This document shows positions 1 through 8,868 of a stretch of DNA of 64,000 nt, piece after piece. Position 1 is the first letter of the stretch. Each line of letters opens with the position of its first letter. Both the position numbers and the translations under genes were made by a program. The notes under the pieces are model-generated. The model saw only the letters and a list, made by a program, of their open reading frames with translations. It was not told the DNA's origin and searched no databases. Origin of the DNA: JBHHUI01 sp965248775 (GTDB lineage Bacteria > Chloroflexota > Anaerolineae > Anaerolineales > JBHHUI01); assembly GCA_965248775.1 (NCBI GenBank), contig OZ252150.1, positions 2,790,001-2,854,000 of the forward strand. Direction: 5' to 3'.

Positions 1-249
1 CTACATTTTCCTTGTCTCGGGCATGGGTCGAAGACGGTGATCACCTTTATGGTAGACTCGTGAGGCGAAAAGCATGTAAGGAGGCAAAACCCTCAAAATT
101 CCTATCCCTGTCACAAGCAGTCGGAGTTTTATGGAATTTTGCCCTGCGGGACGGGTTCTGCTACATCTATGGACCCACGTAGCAAGCTACGGGGTATTCT
201 GCTCCGCAGAATAATGACAAAAAACGATTCTGACCCACTCTTTACCACC
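1..249. other. Intergenic region with two short perfect hairpins
   Basis: No gene is recognisable here. Two adjacent perfect hairpins are visible: CGTAG-CAAG-CTACG at 178-191 and TATTCTGC-TCC-GCAGAATA at 195-213. Such pairs often mark IS ends or dispersed palindromes, but no transposase reading frame accompanies them. I compared the region with the M-box Mg2+ riboswitch because mgtE follows, and found no convincing match. Confidence 0.4.
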
Positions 250-338
250 CCGAGTACGAGACGCATGACCTGATCGCCTGACTCGGTCTTCTCCGATTCG
301 AATTGGTCACGCCGTCTCTGCTCGGCGTGATTTTCTTT
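250..338 (+). promoter_or_regulatory. Putative transcription attenuator in the mgtE leader
   Basis: TCACGCCG (307-314) pairs perfectly with CGGCGTGA (323-330) and is followed by TTTTCTTT, the shape of an intrinsic terminator, ending about 20 nt before the mgtE ATG. An upstream segment, CCGAG (250-254) plus GAGACG (258-263), can instead pair with CGTCTC (313-318) and CTCGG (321-325), which would dismantle the terminator. The same CCGAGT (250-255) can also pair locally with ACTCGG (281-286), releasing the terminator. These mutually exclusive pairings are typical of an attenuator or riboswitch expression platform. What it senses is not apparent; Mg2+ would fit the downstream gene. Confidence 0.5.
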
Positions 339-358
339 AACCGGATGGGAGGCAAATT

Positions 359-1714
359 ATGGAACCCGCGCTGCTCCAAAACCTACTGCGCGAAGTCCGC
401 ACTGCCCTCGATTCTGAGGACATCGCACAAGCCAAAAAACTCCTAGACGATCTGCATCCGGCTGATCTGGCGGAAGCCATCGGCGATCTGTCGTTGGGCG
501 AACAGACCGATGTGCTGCCGGAATTGGATGTGGATGACGCGGCGGATGTACTCGAATTTCTCGACGAGGACGAAGCAGCCGAGATCGCAGCGAAACTGCC
601 AGTCGAACAGCTCGTTCCGTTGTTAGACGAGATGGAGCCCGACGAAGCAGCCGACGTCTTGCTCGATCTATCGCCGGAACAGTCCGCAGCGGCATTGGCG
701 CACATGGCCTCGGCCGATCAGGTGCGCCCACTGCTGGCTTACGAAGACGACACTGCCGGGGGGCGCATGACCTCGGCGGTGCCGGTCCTGCGTCGTTGGA
801 TGACGGCGGCTCAGGCCAGCGAGTACCTGCGCACGTTCCTATCTGATCGCGAAACACATTACTATCTTTACGTCATCGATCGCAATCGCAAGTTGATCGG
901 CATCGTGGGTCTACGCGAACTCGTTCTGGCTGCACCTGTTGCGCGCGTCGAGGCCTTTATGAGCTCAGACGTGATCAGCGTCGTGGCAGATATCGATCAG
1001 GAAACGTGTGCGCAGTTGATTTCGCGCTATGAACTATTGGCCCTCCCAGTGATGGACGATACGGGGCGTCTGGTTGGCGTCATCACGCATGACGATCTCG
1101 TAGAAGTGATCGAGGATGAAGCGACGGAAGACATTTATGCTCTCAATAATGTGTCGGCCGACAGCGATCTAGATGTGTTCAGCCCATTGCGTATGATGGT
1201 GAGGCGGCGGTTGCCCTGGCTCTATGTAAATCTGTTTACAGCGTTTCTGGCTGCCTATGTCATCAGCAAGTTTGAGAATATCATTGAGCAGGTTGCGGTG
1301 CTGGCGGTGTTCCTCTCTATCGTTGCAGGGCTGGGCGGCAACGCCGCTACGCAGGCGCTGGCGATCATTGTGCGTGGAATGGCGCTGGGCCAGATTGAGT
1401 TTCGGCATGCCCGGCGGGCTATATTGCGAGAGTGCGTGATCGGTCTCGCACATGGCGTGGCCGTCGGAACTGCTGTCGGGCTGGTCGCCTACTTTTGGCG
1501 CGGGAATGCCGTACTCGGCCTTGTGGTTGGCGTGGCGACGCTCGGCAATCTATTTGCAGCCGGCATTGCCGGAACGGCGGTGCCGCTGGTACTCAAAGCG
1601 CTGCGACTAGACCCGGCCCTGGCCTCGTCGGTCTTGGTCACCGCCACCACTGACATTCTCGGATTTGCTCTGTTCCTTGGTCTTGCGACTACCTACCTGC
1701 CCTACCTAAGATGA
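359..1714 (+). CDS. mgtE: MgtE-family Mg2+ transporter/channel
   Basis: 451 residues, the usual length for MgtE. The N-terminal acidic helical MgtE_N domain covers about residues 1-130, two CBS domains about 135-260, and the C-terminal third (about 285-451) is the five-helix membrane pore with GGNAATQALA, a hallmark of the pore domain. In characterised homologues the cytoplasmic domains sense intracellular Mg2+ and close the pore. The ATG at 359 is preceded by GGGAGG at 347-352. The stop overlaps the next gene (ATGA), implying translational coupling. A terminator-like leader lies just upstream. Confidence 0.95.
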   Translation: MEPALLQNLLREVRTALDSEDIAQAKKLLDDLHPADLAEAIGDLSLGEQTDVLPELDVDDAADVLEFLDEDEAAEIAAKLPVEQLVPLLDEMEPDEAADVLLDLSPEQSAAALAHMASADQVRPLLAYEDDTAGGRMTSAVPVLRRWMTAAQASEYLRTFLSDRETHYYLYVIDRNRKLIGIVGLRELVLAAPVARVEAFMSSDVISVVADIDQETCAQLISRYELLALPVMDDTGRLVGVITHDDLVEVIEDEATEDIYALNNVSADSDLDVFSPLRMMVRRRLPWLYVNLFTAFLAAYVISKFENIIEQVAVLAVFLSIVAGLGGNAATQALAIIVRGMALGQIEFRHARRAILRECVIGLAHGVAVGTAVGLVAYFWRGNAVLGLVVGVATLGNLFAAGIAGTAVPLVLKALRLDPALASSVLVTATTDILGFALFLGLATTYLPYLR

Positions 1715-2538
1715 AACGCCTGATCGTCAATTCTGACGACTACGGCCGCACGCGCGGAGTGTCGGCTGGCATCCGGGAAGCGCACCTGCACGGCATTGTG
1801 ACCAGTACAACTGCCATGATGAACTTTCCCGGTGTGCAGGCTGATCTGGCGCGAGCGCGTGACGATTGTCCACAACTTGGCCTCGGCGTGCATCTTGTAC
1901 TCACGGCAGGGCGCCCGCTGCGGCCGGCGGAGAACGTGCCAACATTGGTCTATCAGTCGGGTGAATTCCTGCACGCAAATGACCTCTCAGCCCGATTCGC
2001 ACAAATCGACACGCACGAACTACGGGACGAATGGGGCACCCAGATCGAAGCATATCTCGCAACCGGTCACACCCTGGATCACCTCGACAGTCATCATCAC
2101 GCCTCTTACCTGCATGAGAAGGTATTCGAGGTCATGCTTCAGCTCGCGCAAGAATATGGCATACCGATCCGGCATCCGTTTGGCCCTTCGGCATGGGACT
2201 CACCGTTTGTGCAGGCCCTTGATCCAACAATGGTGATGAACATCCGCGAATTCGTGCCCCGTCTGCTGCAGCAATATCCAGTGCCCCATCCAGACGACAT
2301 GCTGACCTCGTTCTTTGGGTCAAGCGCCACGTTGGAACATCTGATGATACTACTCGACGGCTTGCCGGAAGGCACACATGAACTGATGTGCCATTCGGGT
2401 TATGCCGATGATGAATTGAGCAGTGGGAGCAGCTATGCAGTCGAACGTGAGTGGGAATTGAGTGTATTGACCGATGCGTCGCTGTCAGACGTTATCAAAA
2501 CACGTGAATTAAGGCTAATCTCGTTTGCGCAGATGTAA
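1711..2538 (+). CDS. ChbG/HpnK-type carbohydrate deacetylase (YdjC family)
   Basis: 275 residues. The N-terminal NSDDYG carries the metal-binding Asp pair of the YdjC/ChbG fold, and LDSHHHASYLHE around residues 127-140 supplies the His ligands. Members remove N-acetyl groups from amino sugars such as chito-oligosaccharides or, in hopanoid producers, from an N-acetylglucosaminyl lipid. The substrate here cannot be read from sequence. It overlaps mgtE by 4 nt and is probably co-transcribed, with no obvious functional link. Confidence 0.85.
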   Translation: MKRLIVNSDDYGRTRGVSAGIREAHLHGIVTSTTAMMNFPGVQADLARARDDCPQLGLGVHLVLTAGRPLRPAENVPTLVYQSGEFLHANDLSARFAQIDTHELRDEWGTQIEAYLATGHTLDHLDSHHHASYLHEKVFEVMLQLAQEYGIPIRHPFGPSAWDSPFVQALDPTMVMNIREFVPRLLQQYPVPHPDDMLTSFFGSSATLEHLMILLDGLPEGTHELMCHSGYADDELSSGSSYAVEREWELSVLTDASLSDVIKTRELRLISFAQM

Positions 2539-2694
2539 ACATGGTGCCTTGCACTTCTACCAATTACCTTGTTCTGCGAGACAAGGTCGTACATTACGTA
2601 TGTCGTTTACACGTGTCTTGACGGACTGTGCCAGGGAGTGCCCGGGATCTTTAGTCCATCACATTCGCACAGCTCTAAGATAAGACCTCTCCCA

Positions 2695-3372
2695 ATGCAC
2701 TATCCCCTCTGGCTCCGCCCGTATGTCTCTCTGCTGCGCCTTGGATTCCGACTGCTCTACAACGAACTGGCCTGGACGTATGATTTTGTTGCCAATGTCA
2801 CCTCGCTCGGACAATGGTGGCAGTGGCAACGTCAGGCACTGCCCTTCCTGCCACAAGATGGACAGGTTTTAGAAATTGCACACGGCACCGGACATATGCA
2901 GGTGGAACTGGCGCGCTATGGTTGGTCTGTTTTCGGGCTGGACATATCACCAGCAATGGGCCGGCTGGCGCGCCGCCACGCAGCCCGCAATGGAGAACAG
3001 GTTGAACTGCTGCGCGGACAGGTGAAGTCCCTACCCATTGCGAGCACGAGCCTGCCGAGTTTGCTCTCAACCTTCCCGGCGGAGTTTATTGTTGAACCCA
3101 CAACGCTCGCAGAGCTTTACCGGGTTCTGCAGCCGGGCGGACGGTTGGTGATCGTCCCTTCCGCCGTTCTACTGCCCACCTCGTTGCTCCAACGATTAAT
3201 GCGCTGGGCGTTTGTGCTCACCGGGCAGAGTAGCGGCCGGATTTCCGAGCATGAGCCAGACTGGCCGCCGCATGCCCGCGAGACCCTCGGCGCACATGGC
3301 TTCGACGTACAGGTGGAGCGCATCGAGCTAGCGCGCAGTATCGTGTATGTCATCGTTGCGCAAAGAAATTGA
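2695..3372 (+). CDS. Class I SAM-dependent methyltransferase
   Basis: 225 residues from the ATG at 2695; an upstream TTG in frame (2569) would add a compositionally odd extension and is less likely. Motif I appears as LEIAHGTGHMQ around residues 58-68, followed by the acidic end of strand 2 (FGLDIS) and a post-II segment LYRVLQPGGRLVIV, as in UbiE/Methyltransf_11 proteins. The N-terminal aromatic, hydrophobic stretch could be membrane-associated. Substrate unknown. The next gene's start overlaps its 3' end. Confidence 0.8.
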   Translation: MHYPLWLRPYVSLLRLGFRLLYNELAWTYDFVANVTSLGQWWQWQRQALPFLPQDGQVLEIAHGTGHMQVELARYGWSVFGLDISPAMGRLARRHAARNGEQVELLRGQVKSLPIASTSLPSLLSTFPAEFIVEPTTLAELYRVLQPGGRLVIVPSAVLLPTSLLQRLMRWAFVLTGQSSGRISEHEPDWPPHARETLGAHGFDVQVERIELARSIVYVIVAQRN

Positions 3373-4427
3373 CCGATACCTGATTCGCACACATAATCGC
3401 ACCGTGGAACGACAAAGACGACACAGGATGCGTGCCCGCAAATTACGCGCCAGCCTGCGCGATACGCTGGTTTTGCTGCGCGAGTTTCGTGGCGCGCTGT
3501 TAGTCTTGGCTACAACGCTGATCTTTGGCGGCATCCTTTATCACATTCTGGCGATTCGAGCTGGCCTCGAAACCGGCTCCTATGCGGAGTCACTCTTTAT
3601 TGTGCTTTCGATGATTTTCTTTCAGGCGTCGATCGATTTTCCCGACGCTTGGTATTTGCAGATTTTCTTCTTTGTAATGCCGGTGATTGGGCTGGCAATT
3701 CTCGGACGGGGCGCTGCCGATTTTGGAGTACTGCTTTTCAATCGGCAAGCGCGCGGGGAGGCGTGGCAAGTGGCTGTTGCTTCAACAAACTCAAATCACA
3801 TAGTGCTGATCGGTGTGGGTCATCTGGGCTTTCGAGTTGCGCGCGAACTGCACAATATGGGCGAAGATACAGTGGCGATTGAACGTGATCCCGATGCCCA
3901 TCTGATCGGTGCAGTGGAAGAATTTGGATTCCCGATCATTGCGGGGGATGCCACCCGCCCGGATGTGCTGCGCAAGGCCGGTGTGGAGCGCGCTGCAGCG
4001 GTAGTGATGTGTACCAGCACTGACGTCATCAATCTGCAAATCGCGCTCAGTTGTACGCCTGTTTGACGACGATTTTGCTCGCGCGGTTCAAGATCAGTTT
4101 GCGATTGATCAGGCCATATCTGCTTCGGCGCTGGCGGCACCGGCCTTTGCTGCTGCAGCAATAATTGCGGACGTCATTCCACCAGTCACCATTGCGGGTC
4201 GGACACTCACCCTGGCGCGATTTACGATTTTGGAAGGATCGCGCCTGCGAGGCATGACCATCGGCGAATTGGAAGCGGAGTTCGACGCCAGTGTCGTGCT
4301 CCTCGACCGGAAAGGCGTCTCGGATTTACACCCGCCCGACGAGTTGCGCCTGGCGAGGCAGGACGATGTCGCTGTCTTCGCCGAGCGCGAATCTCTCAAT
4401 TCCATTACGCAGTGGAACCGCGCCTGA
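3347..4427 (+). pseudogene. TrkA-type potassium channel/NAD-binding protein, frameshifted
   Basis: The first 239 residues contain an ion-channel-like membrane pair (about residues 48-130) and a Rossmann TrkA-N/RCK domain (VLIGVGHLGFRVARELH; IAGDATRPDVLRKAGV). The frame closes at 4066, but from about 4047 the +1 frame continues with VVRLFDDDFARAV, SALAAPAF and then a TrkA-C-like region ending GDDVA-type ...QDDVAVFAERE up to the stop at 4427. Compared with the family, some 8 residues between the NLQIAL and RSVVRLF segments appear missing, so a small deletion not divisible by three is the simplest cause. It could also be an assembly error. The intact protein would gate K+ flux in response to nucleotides. 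Confidence 0.75.
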
Positions 4428-4436
4428 GAGCTTTCC

Positions 4437-4465
4437 TTCACGTATCCGAGCAAAACCGATATAAT
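4437..4465 (+). promoter_or_regulatory. Predicted sigma-70-type promoter of secDF
   Basis: A -35-like TTCACG (4437-4442) is separated by 17 bp from a perfect TATAAT (4460-4465). Transcription would begin near 4472, about 50 nt before the secD ATG. The placement between the end of the channel pseudogene and secD fits an independent transcription unit. Confidence 0.6.
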
Positions 4466-4523
4466 GCCGCACGCACGGCCATTGGGCCGCTCTATATTTG
4501 AATAGGACTGGACAACTCTCTTA

Positions 4524-5870
4524 ATGTTTCGTTCGCAACGCTGGCTGATTCCCATTGTAATCATCGCTGCACTGGCTGTCTGGATCGATTGGCCCAGCAA
4601 CCCCGGTGTGCATATTCAGCTCGGTGAAACCCGCCGTGTGGATTGGGATGTGTCCGTCCATCAGGGCCTCGACTTACAGGGTGGCCTGCAGGTACTACTC
4701 GAAGCCGACCTGCCGGACGACCAAGATATCACCGCGGACGCGATGAGTGCGACGATAACCATCATAGAGCGGCGTGTAAACGGCCTGGGCGTAACAGAAC
4801 CGCTCGTGCAGGCGCAAGGCGATCGACGCGTCTCGATTGAGTTGCCCGGCATTGAAAACCCGGCCGAGGCGGTGGAATTGTTAAAAGAAACCGGGTTGTT
4901 AGAATTTGTCGACGTCGGTTTTACGCCTCTCCCGGCCGGAGCATCTGTACAGACGGATTTGCGGTTGGAGACGAGTGGCGACGAAACTCCAACCGGTCAG
5001 GTATTTCACACTGTCATGACCGGCGCGGAGTTACGCGAGGTGAGCGTTGGTCAGGATCAGCTTGGCAAATTCGCAATCAATTTTGTGCTAAACAGTGAAG
5101 GCAGCCGCGCATTCGCCGATCACACCGGCGCAAATGTAGGCGGTTATCTAGCGATCGTGCTCGATGGAGTAGCGATCTCCAGTCCCCAGATTCAGGGACA
5201 GATTACCGGCGGCCGTGGACAGATCACCGGCAATTTCACCGTGGAGGAGGCCAACGATCTGGCACTGCAGCTGCGTTACGGCGCGTTGCCGGTGCCGCTT
5301 AAGGTGGTCAATTCGCGCACTGTCGGCCCCACGCTCGGTCAGGACTCGGTACGCCAAAGCCTGCTTGCGGGCGCGATTGGATTTGCCACCGTGGCGCTGT
5401 TTATGATGCTTTACTATCGCCTGCCCGGTTTTATCGCGGTGCTGGCATTGGCGTTGTATGCCTCGATTACATTTGCGCTCTTCAAGCTGATCCCCGTAAC
5501 GTTGACTCTTCCGGGCATCGCCGGGTTTGTGCTATCAGTCGGGGTGGCTGTGGACGCTAATATATTAATCTTCGAACGCATGAAAGAAGAGTTGCGCGCC
5601 GGGCGACAGTTGGCGCATGCAGTGGATGAAGGCTTCCGCCGCGCCTGGCCCTCCATTCGAGACTCTAACATCTCCACCCTGATCACCTGCGCCATCCTGT
5701 TCTGGTTTGGCAACACCTTCGGCGCGAGCATCGTAAAAGGTTTCGCATTGACACTCGCCATCGGAGTCGGTGTCAGCCTTTTTACAGCCATTTCTGCAAC
5801 GCGCACACTGCTGCATTCGTTCCTGGACTGGGTGGACTTCGAGGAAAGAAAGGCACTGTTTGGAGTGTAG
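4524..5870 (+). CDS. secD: Protein translocase subunit SecD
   Basis: 448 residues. An N-terminal membrane anchor is followed by the periplasmic/extracellular P1 region (HQGLDLQGGLQ; VEANDLALQLRYGALPVPL) and six C-terminal membrane helices bearing GVAVDANILIFERM, the conserved RND-family signature. SecD works with SecF to use the proton motive force to pull secreted chains through SecYEG. The gene is paired with secF as expected, and it is shorter than proteobacterial SecD, as in Gram-positives. Confidence 0.96.
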   Translation: MFRSQRWLIPIVIIAALAVWIDWPSNPGVHIQLGETRRVDWDVSVHQGLDLQGGLQVLLEADLPDDQDITADAMSATITIIERRVNGLGVTEPLVQAQGDRRVSIELPGIENPAEAVELLKETGLLEFVDVGFTPLPAGASVQTDLRLETSGDETPTGQVFHTVMTGAELREVSVGQDQLGKFAINFVLNSEGSRAFADHTGANVGGYLAIVLDGVAISSPQIQGQITGGRGQITGNFTVEEANDLALQLRYGALPVPLKVVNSRTVGPTLGQDSVRQSLLAGAIGFATVALFMMLYYRLPGFIAVLALALYASITFALFKLIPVTLTLPGIAGFVLSVGVAVDANILIFERMKEELRAGRQLAHAVDEGFRRAWPSIRDSNISTLITCAILFWFGNTFGASIVKGFALTLAIGVGVSLFTAISATRTLLHSFLDWVDFEERKALFGV

Positions 5871-5877
5871 TCAGTTG

Positions 5878-5957
5878 TCAGTATTCAGAATACTGTGTCA
5901 ACTCCTCCAATAGATTGCAATACGTTGACAGCAAAGTTACTGCTCACTGAATACTGA
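5878..5957 (+). repeat. Inverted repeat in the secD-secF gap
   Basis: TCAGTATTCAG (5878-5888) is the exact reverse complement of CTGAATACTGA (5947-5957). The left copy also forms a tight palindrome with its neighbour (CAGTATTC-A-GAATACTG, 5879-5895). The right arm ends 3 nt before the secF ATG, so the long pairing would bury the secF initiation region, while the short palindrome would free it. No Shine-Dalgarno sequence is evident before secF. Confidence 0.6.
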
Positions 5958-5960
5958 AAT

Positions 5961-6884
5961 ATGAACATCATCGACAAACGTTACTGGTACTTCGGTCTCT
6001 CACTCCTCTTGATCATTCCAGGAATGATCGCGCTCAGCGTCTGGGGGTTGCCCCTTGCCATCGACTTTACTGGCGGCTCAAAGCTGGAAGTGCAATTGCC
6101 TGCTGCTCGCGACCTGACAACGAGCAAGGTAGATGTCGTGCTGGACGAGTTCGGCTTTGGTGACAATATCGTGCAACTCTCTGACGACGATGTTGTGATC
6201 ATCCGCACAAAGAGCATGGAAGACAGCACGCGCGCTGCGGTTATGGTGCGGCTCGGAGAGGTGTTCGGCACCGAGGCGGTGCTGCTGGACTTCGCCTCTG
6301 TCGGACCGGTGGTGGGACGCGAGATCGCTTCGCGCGCGGTGCTGGCCGTTGGCGTTGCCGCGCTGGGCATTCTGGGCTACATCACTTACGCCTTTCGGGG
6401 GGTGCAACATGCCTTTCGCTACGGCATGGGCGCAATTTTTGCATTGCTGCACGATGTTGCGATCGTGTTGAGTTTTGCCACCATCATGGGACGCTTCTTC
6501 GGTTGGGAGGTGGACGCGCTCTTCCTCACTGCCGTGCTCACAGTGATCGGCTTCTCGGTACACGATTCAATTGTAGTGTTCGACCGCATCCGCGAGAATC
6601 TGGGACGCTATCGCCGCGCCCCGTACGAGGATGTTGTAAATCATTCCGTTGTACAAACACTCGACCGCTCCATCAACACCCAACTCACCGCCGTGTTCAC
6701 GCTCTTTGCGCTGGCGCTCTTTGGGGGTACCACCATCCGTATTTTCGTCATCACCATGCTCGTGGGCATGATCAGCGGAACCTACTCCTCCATCTTCACC
6801 GCGGCCCCCGTCCTGGTGCTTTGGGAAAAACGCGAATGGCGCACCTGGTTTCGGCGCTCCACTCCACCGGCCACAGCCCAGTAA
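5961..6884 (+). CDS. secF: Protein translocase subunit SecF
   Basis: 307 residues with six predicted membrane helices. The SecF signatures IDFTGGSKLEV near the N terminus and GFSVHDSIVVFDRIREN in helix 4 are present. Partner of SecD. The start lacks a clear ribosome-binding site and lies at the foot of an inverted repeat, so expression may depend on RNA structure or on coupling from secD, which ends 90 nt upstream. Confidence 0.96.
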   Translation: MNIIDKRYWYFGLSLLLIIPGMIALSVWGLPLAIDFTGGSKLEVQLPAARDLTTSKVDVVLDEFGFGDNIVQLSDDDVVIIRTKSMEDSTRAAVMVRLGEVFGTEAVLLDFASVGPVVGREIASRAVLAVGVAALGILGYITYAFRGVQHAFRYGMGAIFALLHDVAIVLSFATIMGRFFGWEVDALFLTAVLTVIGFSVHDSIVVFDRIRENLGRYRRAPYEDVVNHSVVQTLDRSINTQLTAVFTLFALALFGGTTIRIFVITMLVGMISGTYSSIFTAAPVLVLWEKREWRTWFRRSTPPATAQ

Positions 6885-6900
6885 CTTCGCTTATTCTTTT

Positions 6901-7734
6901 TTAGCTTCGGAAATACCAAGCCTGGAGTTCCGGCCCAAATATCAGAATGGCAATCGCCCCGAGGATTAGAAAGGGGCCATACGGAATCGCCGTAAAGGCG
7001 CTGTAGCGGCGCAGGAGTAGCGCAACGAGCAGAACGAGCAGCGCGGCGAGCCCACCGGCGGCTACGCCAATGAGCAGCGCCACCACAATTCCAGGCCAGC
7101 CGGCAGCAAGCCCAATCACTCCGGCCAGATTCACATCCCCCCCGCCAAACGCGATTTCATCCAGCGGTTGTTTGCGCAGCCACGCCATAAGGCGTGAGAA
7201 CAGCAGCCCGGCGATATAAACAAAATACATGCTGCCATAACCCACTGCGCCGCCGATGAGTGTGCGCTGCCAGCCATGGTCTGTGGCAAGCAGCCCGTAA
7301 GCGAGGGCCACCAGCGCGCCCGGGATCACAACAACGAACAAGATCAGACGATGCTCAATATCGATAACTGTGATGAGTAAGAAAATCGCCAACAGCAGCG
7401 CCGAAAGAGCGAAACGCGTTGTTGGCCCTGAGCGGTTGGCGAGGAAGAGCAATAGGCCGATCGCGGTTAATTCGACGAGTACAGGCCGCAATGGAATCGG
7501 CGCAGCGCATTGTGGGCAGCGCCCGCGTCCTGTCAGATATGCACTGAGACTCGACCAGCGCCCAGGTGGATAGGGCTGCGAGCAATAGCGACAGGTAGGC
7601 CAGGCGGAAGTCTCGCGATACGGAAGGTGGTCAGCAAGGCCGTTGATTACAATTCCAACGAGCAGACCAAGTGCCGAAAGTGCAATGTAGGCAGTGACAG
7701 GCATCGCAAGAATTATACTTTCAACGGGTGTCAT
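6901..7734 (-). CDS. Prepilin peptidase / A24 aspartic protease, PilD-like
   Basis: 277 residues and polytopic. An N-terminal cytoplasmic loop carries a zinc-binding four-Cys motif (CRYCSQPY...CPQCAAPIP). The two catalytic Asp of GXGD proteases are visible: the first in VIDIEHRL (about residue 124) and the second in FGGGDVNLAG (about residue 196). Such enzymes cleave and N-methylate type IV prepilins or pseudopilins. No pilin gene lies nearby. It converges with secF. Confidence 0.9.
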   Translation of the reverse strand: MTPVESIILAMPVTAYIALSALGLLVGIVINGLADHLPYRETSAWPTCRYCSQPYPPGRWSSLSAYLTGRGRCPQCAAPIPLRPVLVELTAIGLLLFLANRSGPTTRFALSALLLAIFLLITVIDIEHRLILFVVVIPGALVALAYGLLATDHGWQRTLIGGAVGYGSMYFVYIAGLLFSRLMAWLRKQPLDEIAFGGGDVNLAGVIGLAAGWPGIVVALLIGVAAGGLAALLVLLVALLLRRYSAFTAIPYGPFLILGAIAILIFGPELQAWYFRS

Positions 7735-7807
7735 ACACCCGCGCGAGTACCTGGCACCTGTGGGTGGCCAGCTTTACGGATCCCGCTTCACAATATAGAA
7801 TTCCGCC

Positions 7808-8650
7808 ATGGAACGGAATATTCGCTTGCCGGCTTATGATCGTCTGAGTGTCGTGACCGCAGTGATCGTGTTGGGGTATGCTCTGACCCGCGTGGTAGAA
7901 ATACCAAGTCGTATTGTCGAGACGACCCTTTTCGGCTCCCCGATTGGTATCACCCTCGACGGCCAGTCGCTGTTGCTGCTGCTTGTCGCGGCTCTGATCA
8001 GCACGGGTTCCGATGCGGTCATCCGCAGCCATCCTCATCTTCAAAACCGGACAATCTCAGGAGTGTCGACAGCCATCCATTGGATTCTGCCGGGGCTGGC
8101 AGCTCTCGCGCTTGGTTTGCTCCTCAATCAGGCGCCGACCGGGCCGGTATGGTGGCTTGGCCTCGGGCTGAGCGCCACGTTCCTCGTCTTGGTACTGTTG
8201 GCCGAGTACACGGTCGTCGATGTAGAGGACAACGGCTTTCGGTCCGCACGCTTGGGCCTTACCCTGCTGGCGTATCTGATCCTTCTGGCCATCTTGGGCT
8301 GGATGCGTTTTTCCGGAGCGAGAGCGGCTATCTCTGCAAGTGCGGGGGCGCTCGTTGCGGGCGCAGTATCTTTCCGCTTGCTGCGCCTCTACGATGTTTC
8401 CACCCTGTATGCATTATCAAGCGCGACAATCGTTGCGCTGGTTTTAGGCCAGAGCGTTTGGGCCATCAACTACTGGTTTATCCACCCGCTGGGCGCGGGC
8501 TTGCTGCTTTTGGATGTCTTTTACGTCGTGCACGGACTATTGCAACAAAATGCAAACCCGCCTGTGTCGAGACGCGTCATCGTGGAATATGTTGTTGTCG
8601 GCGGGATTGGTTTGGGGCTCGCGCTGCAGTTCCTGAATCGCCCGGTCTAG
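7808..8650 (+). CDS. Unrecognised polytopic membrane protein
   Basis: 280 residues with about eight hydrophobic segments and little soluble sequence. I do not recognise the family with confidence; it resembles uncharacterised multi-helix proteins of Chloroflexota genomes. It starts 73 bp from the divergent prepilin peptidase, so the two could share a regulatory interval. No catalytic motif is visible. Confidence 0.6.
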   Translation: MERNIRLPAYDRLSVVTAVIVLGYALTRVVEIPSRIVETTLFGSPIGITLDGQSLLLLLVAALISTGSDAVIRSHPHLQNRTISGVSTAIHWILPGLAALALGLLLNQAPTGPVWWLGLGLSATFLVLVLLAEYTVVDVEDNGFRSARLGLTLLAYLILLAILGWMRFSGARAAISASAGALVAGAVSFRLLRLYDVSTLYALSSATIVALVLGQSVWAINYWFIHPLGAGLLLLDVFYVVHGLLQQNANPPVSRRVIVEYVVVGGIGLGLALQFLNRPV

Positions 8651-8657
8651 CACGTAG

Positions 8658-8837
8658 TTAAGGACCGATTAATTCGGGCAAGATCGGCCCCAGCACAATC
8701 GATAGCATCATCAGTATCCCAATTGCAACAAAAACAATATTGGCACGCGATCGACGCTGCGAACGTGGTGGCGGTGGTGGTGGTGGTGGTGGTGAAGTTT
8801 TCTTCTTTTTCTTCTTCTGAGATTTGTTCTTTGCCAT
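8658..8837 (-). CDS. Small single-pass membrane protein with poly-Lys/poly-Pro N-terminus
   Basis: 59 residues. The N-terminal tail has six consecutive Lys, then nine consecutive Pro and an Arg-rich patch (RSQRRSR). One transmembrane helix (NIVFVAIGILMMLSIVLG) follows, with a short C-terminal tail. The positive-inside rule places the basic/proline tail in the cytoplasm. The repetitive CCN codons appear in DNA as a (GGT)n-like tract. It lies upstream of nothing on its strand except the converging membrane gene. Function unknown. Confidence 0.65.
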   Translation of the reverse strand: MAKNKSQKKKKKKTSPPPPPPPPPRSQRRSRANIVFVAIGILMMLSIVLGPILPELIGP

Positions 8838-8868
8838 TGCAGCCGGATTATATCATCCAGACCCTGTG

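Noticed and set aside
1..340. M-box (ykoK) Mg2+ riboswitch upstream of mgtE
   Set aside because: The conserved M-box segments are not present in order; only a generic terminator with alternative pairings can be supported.
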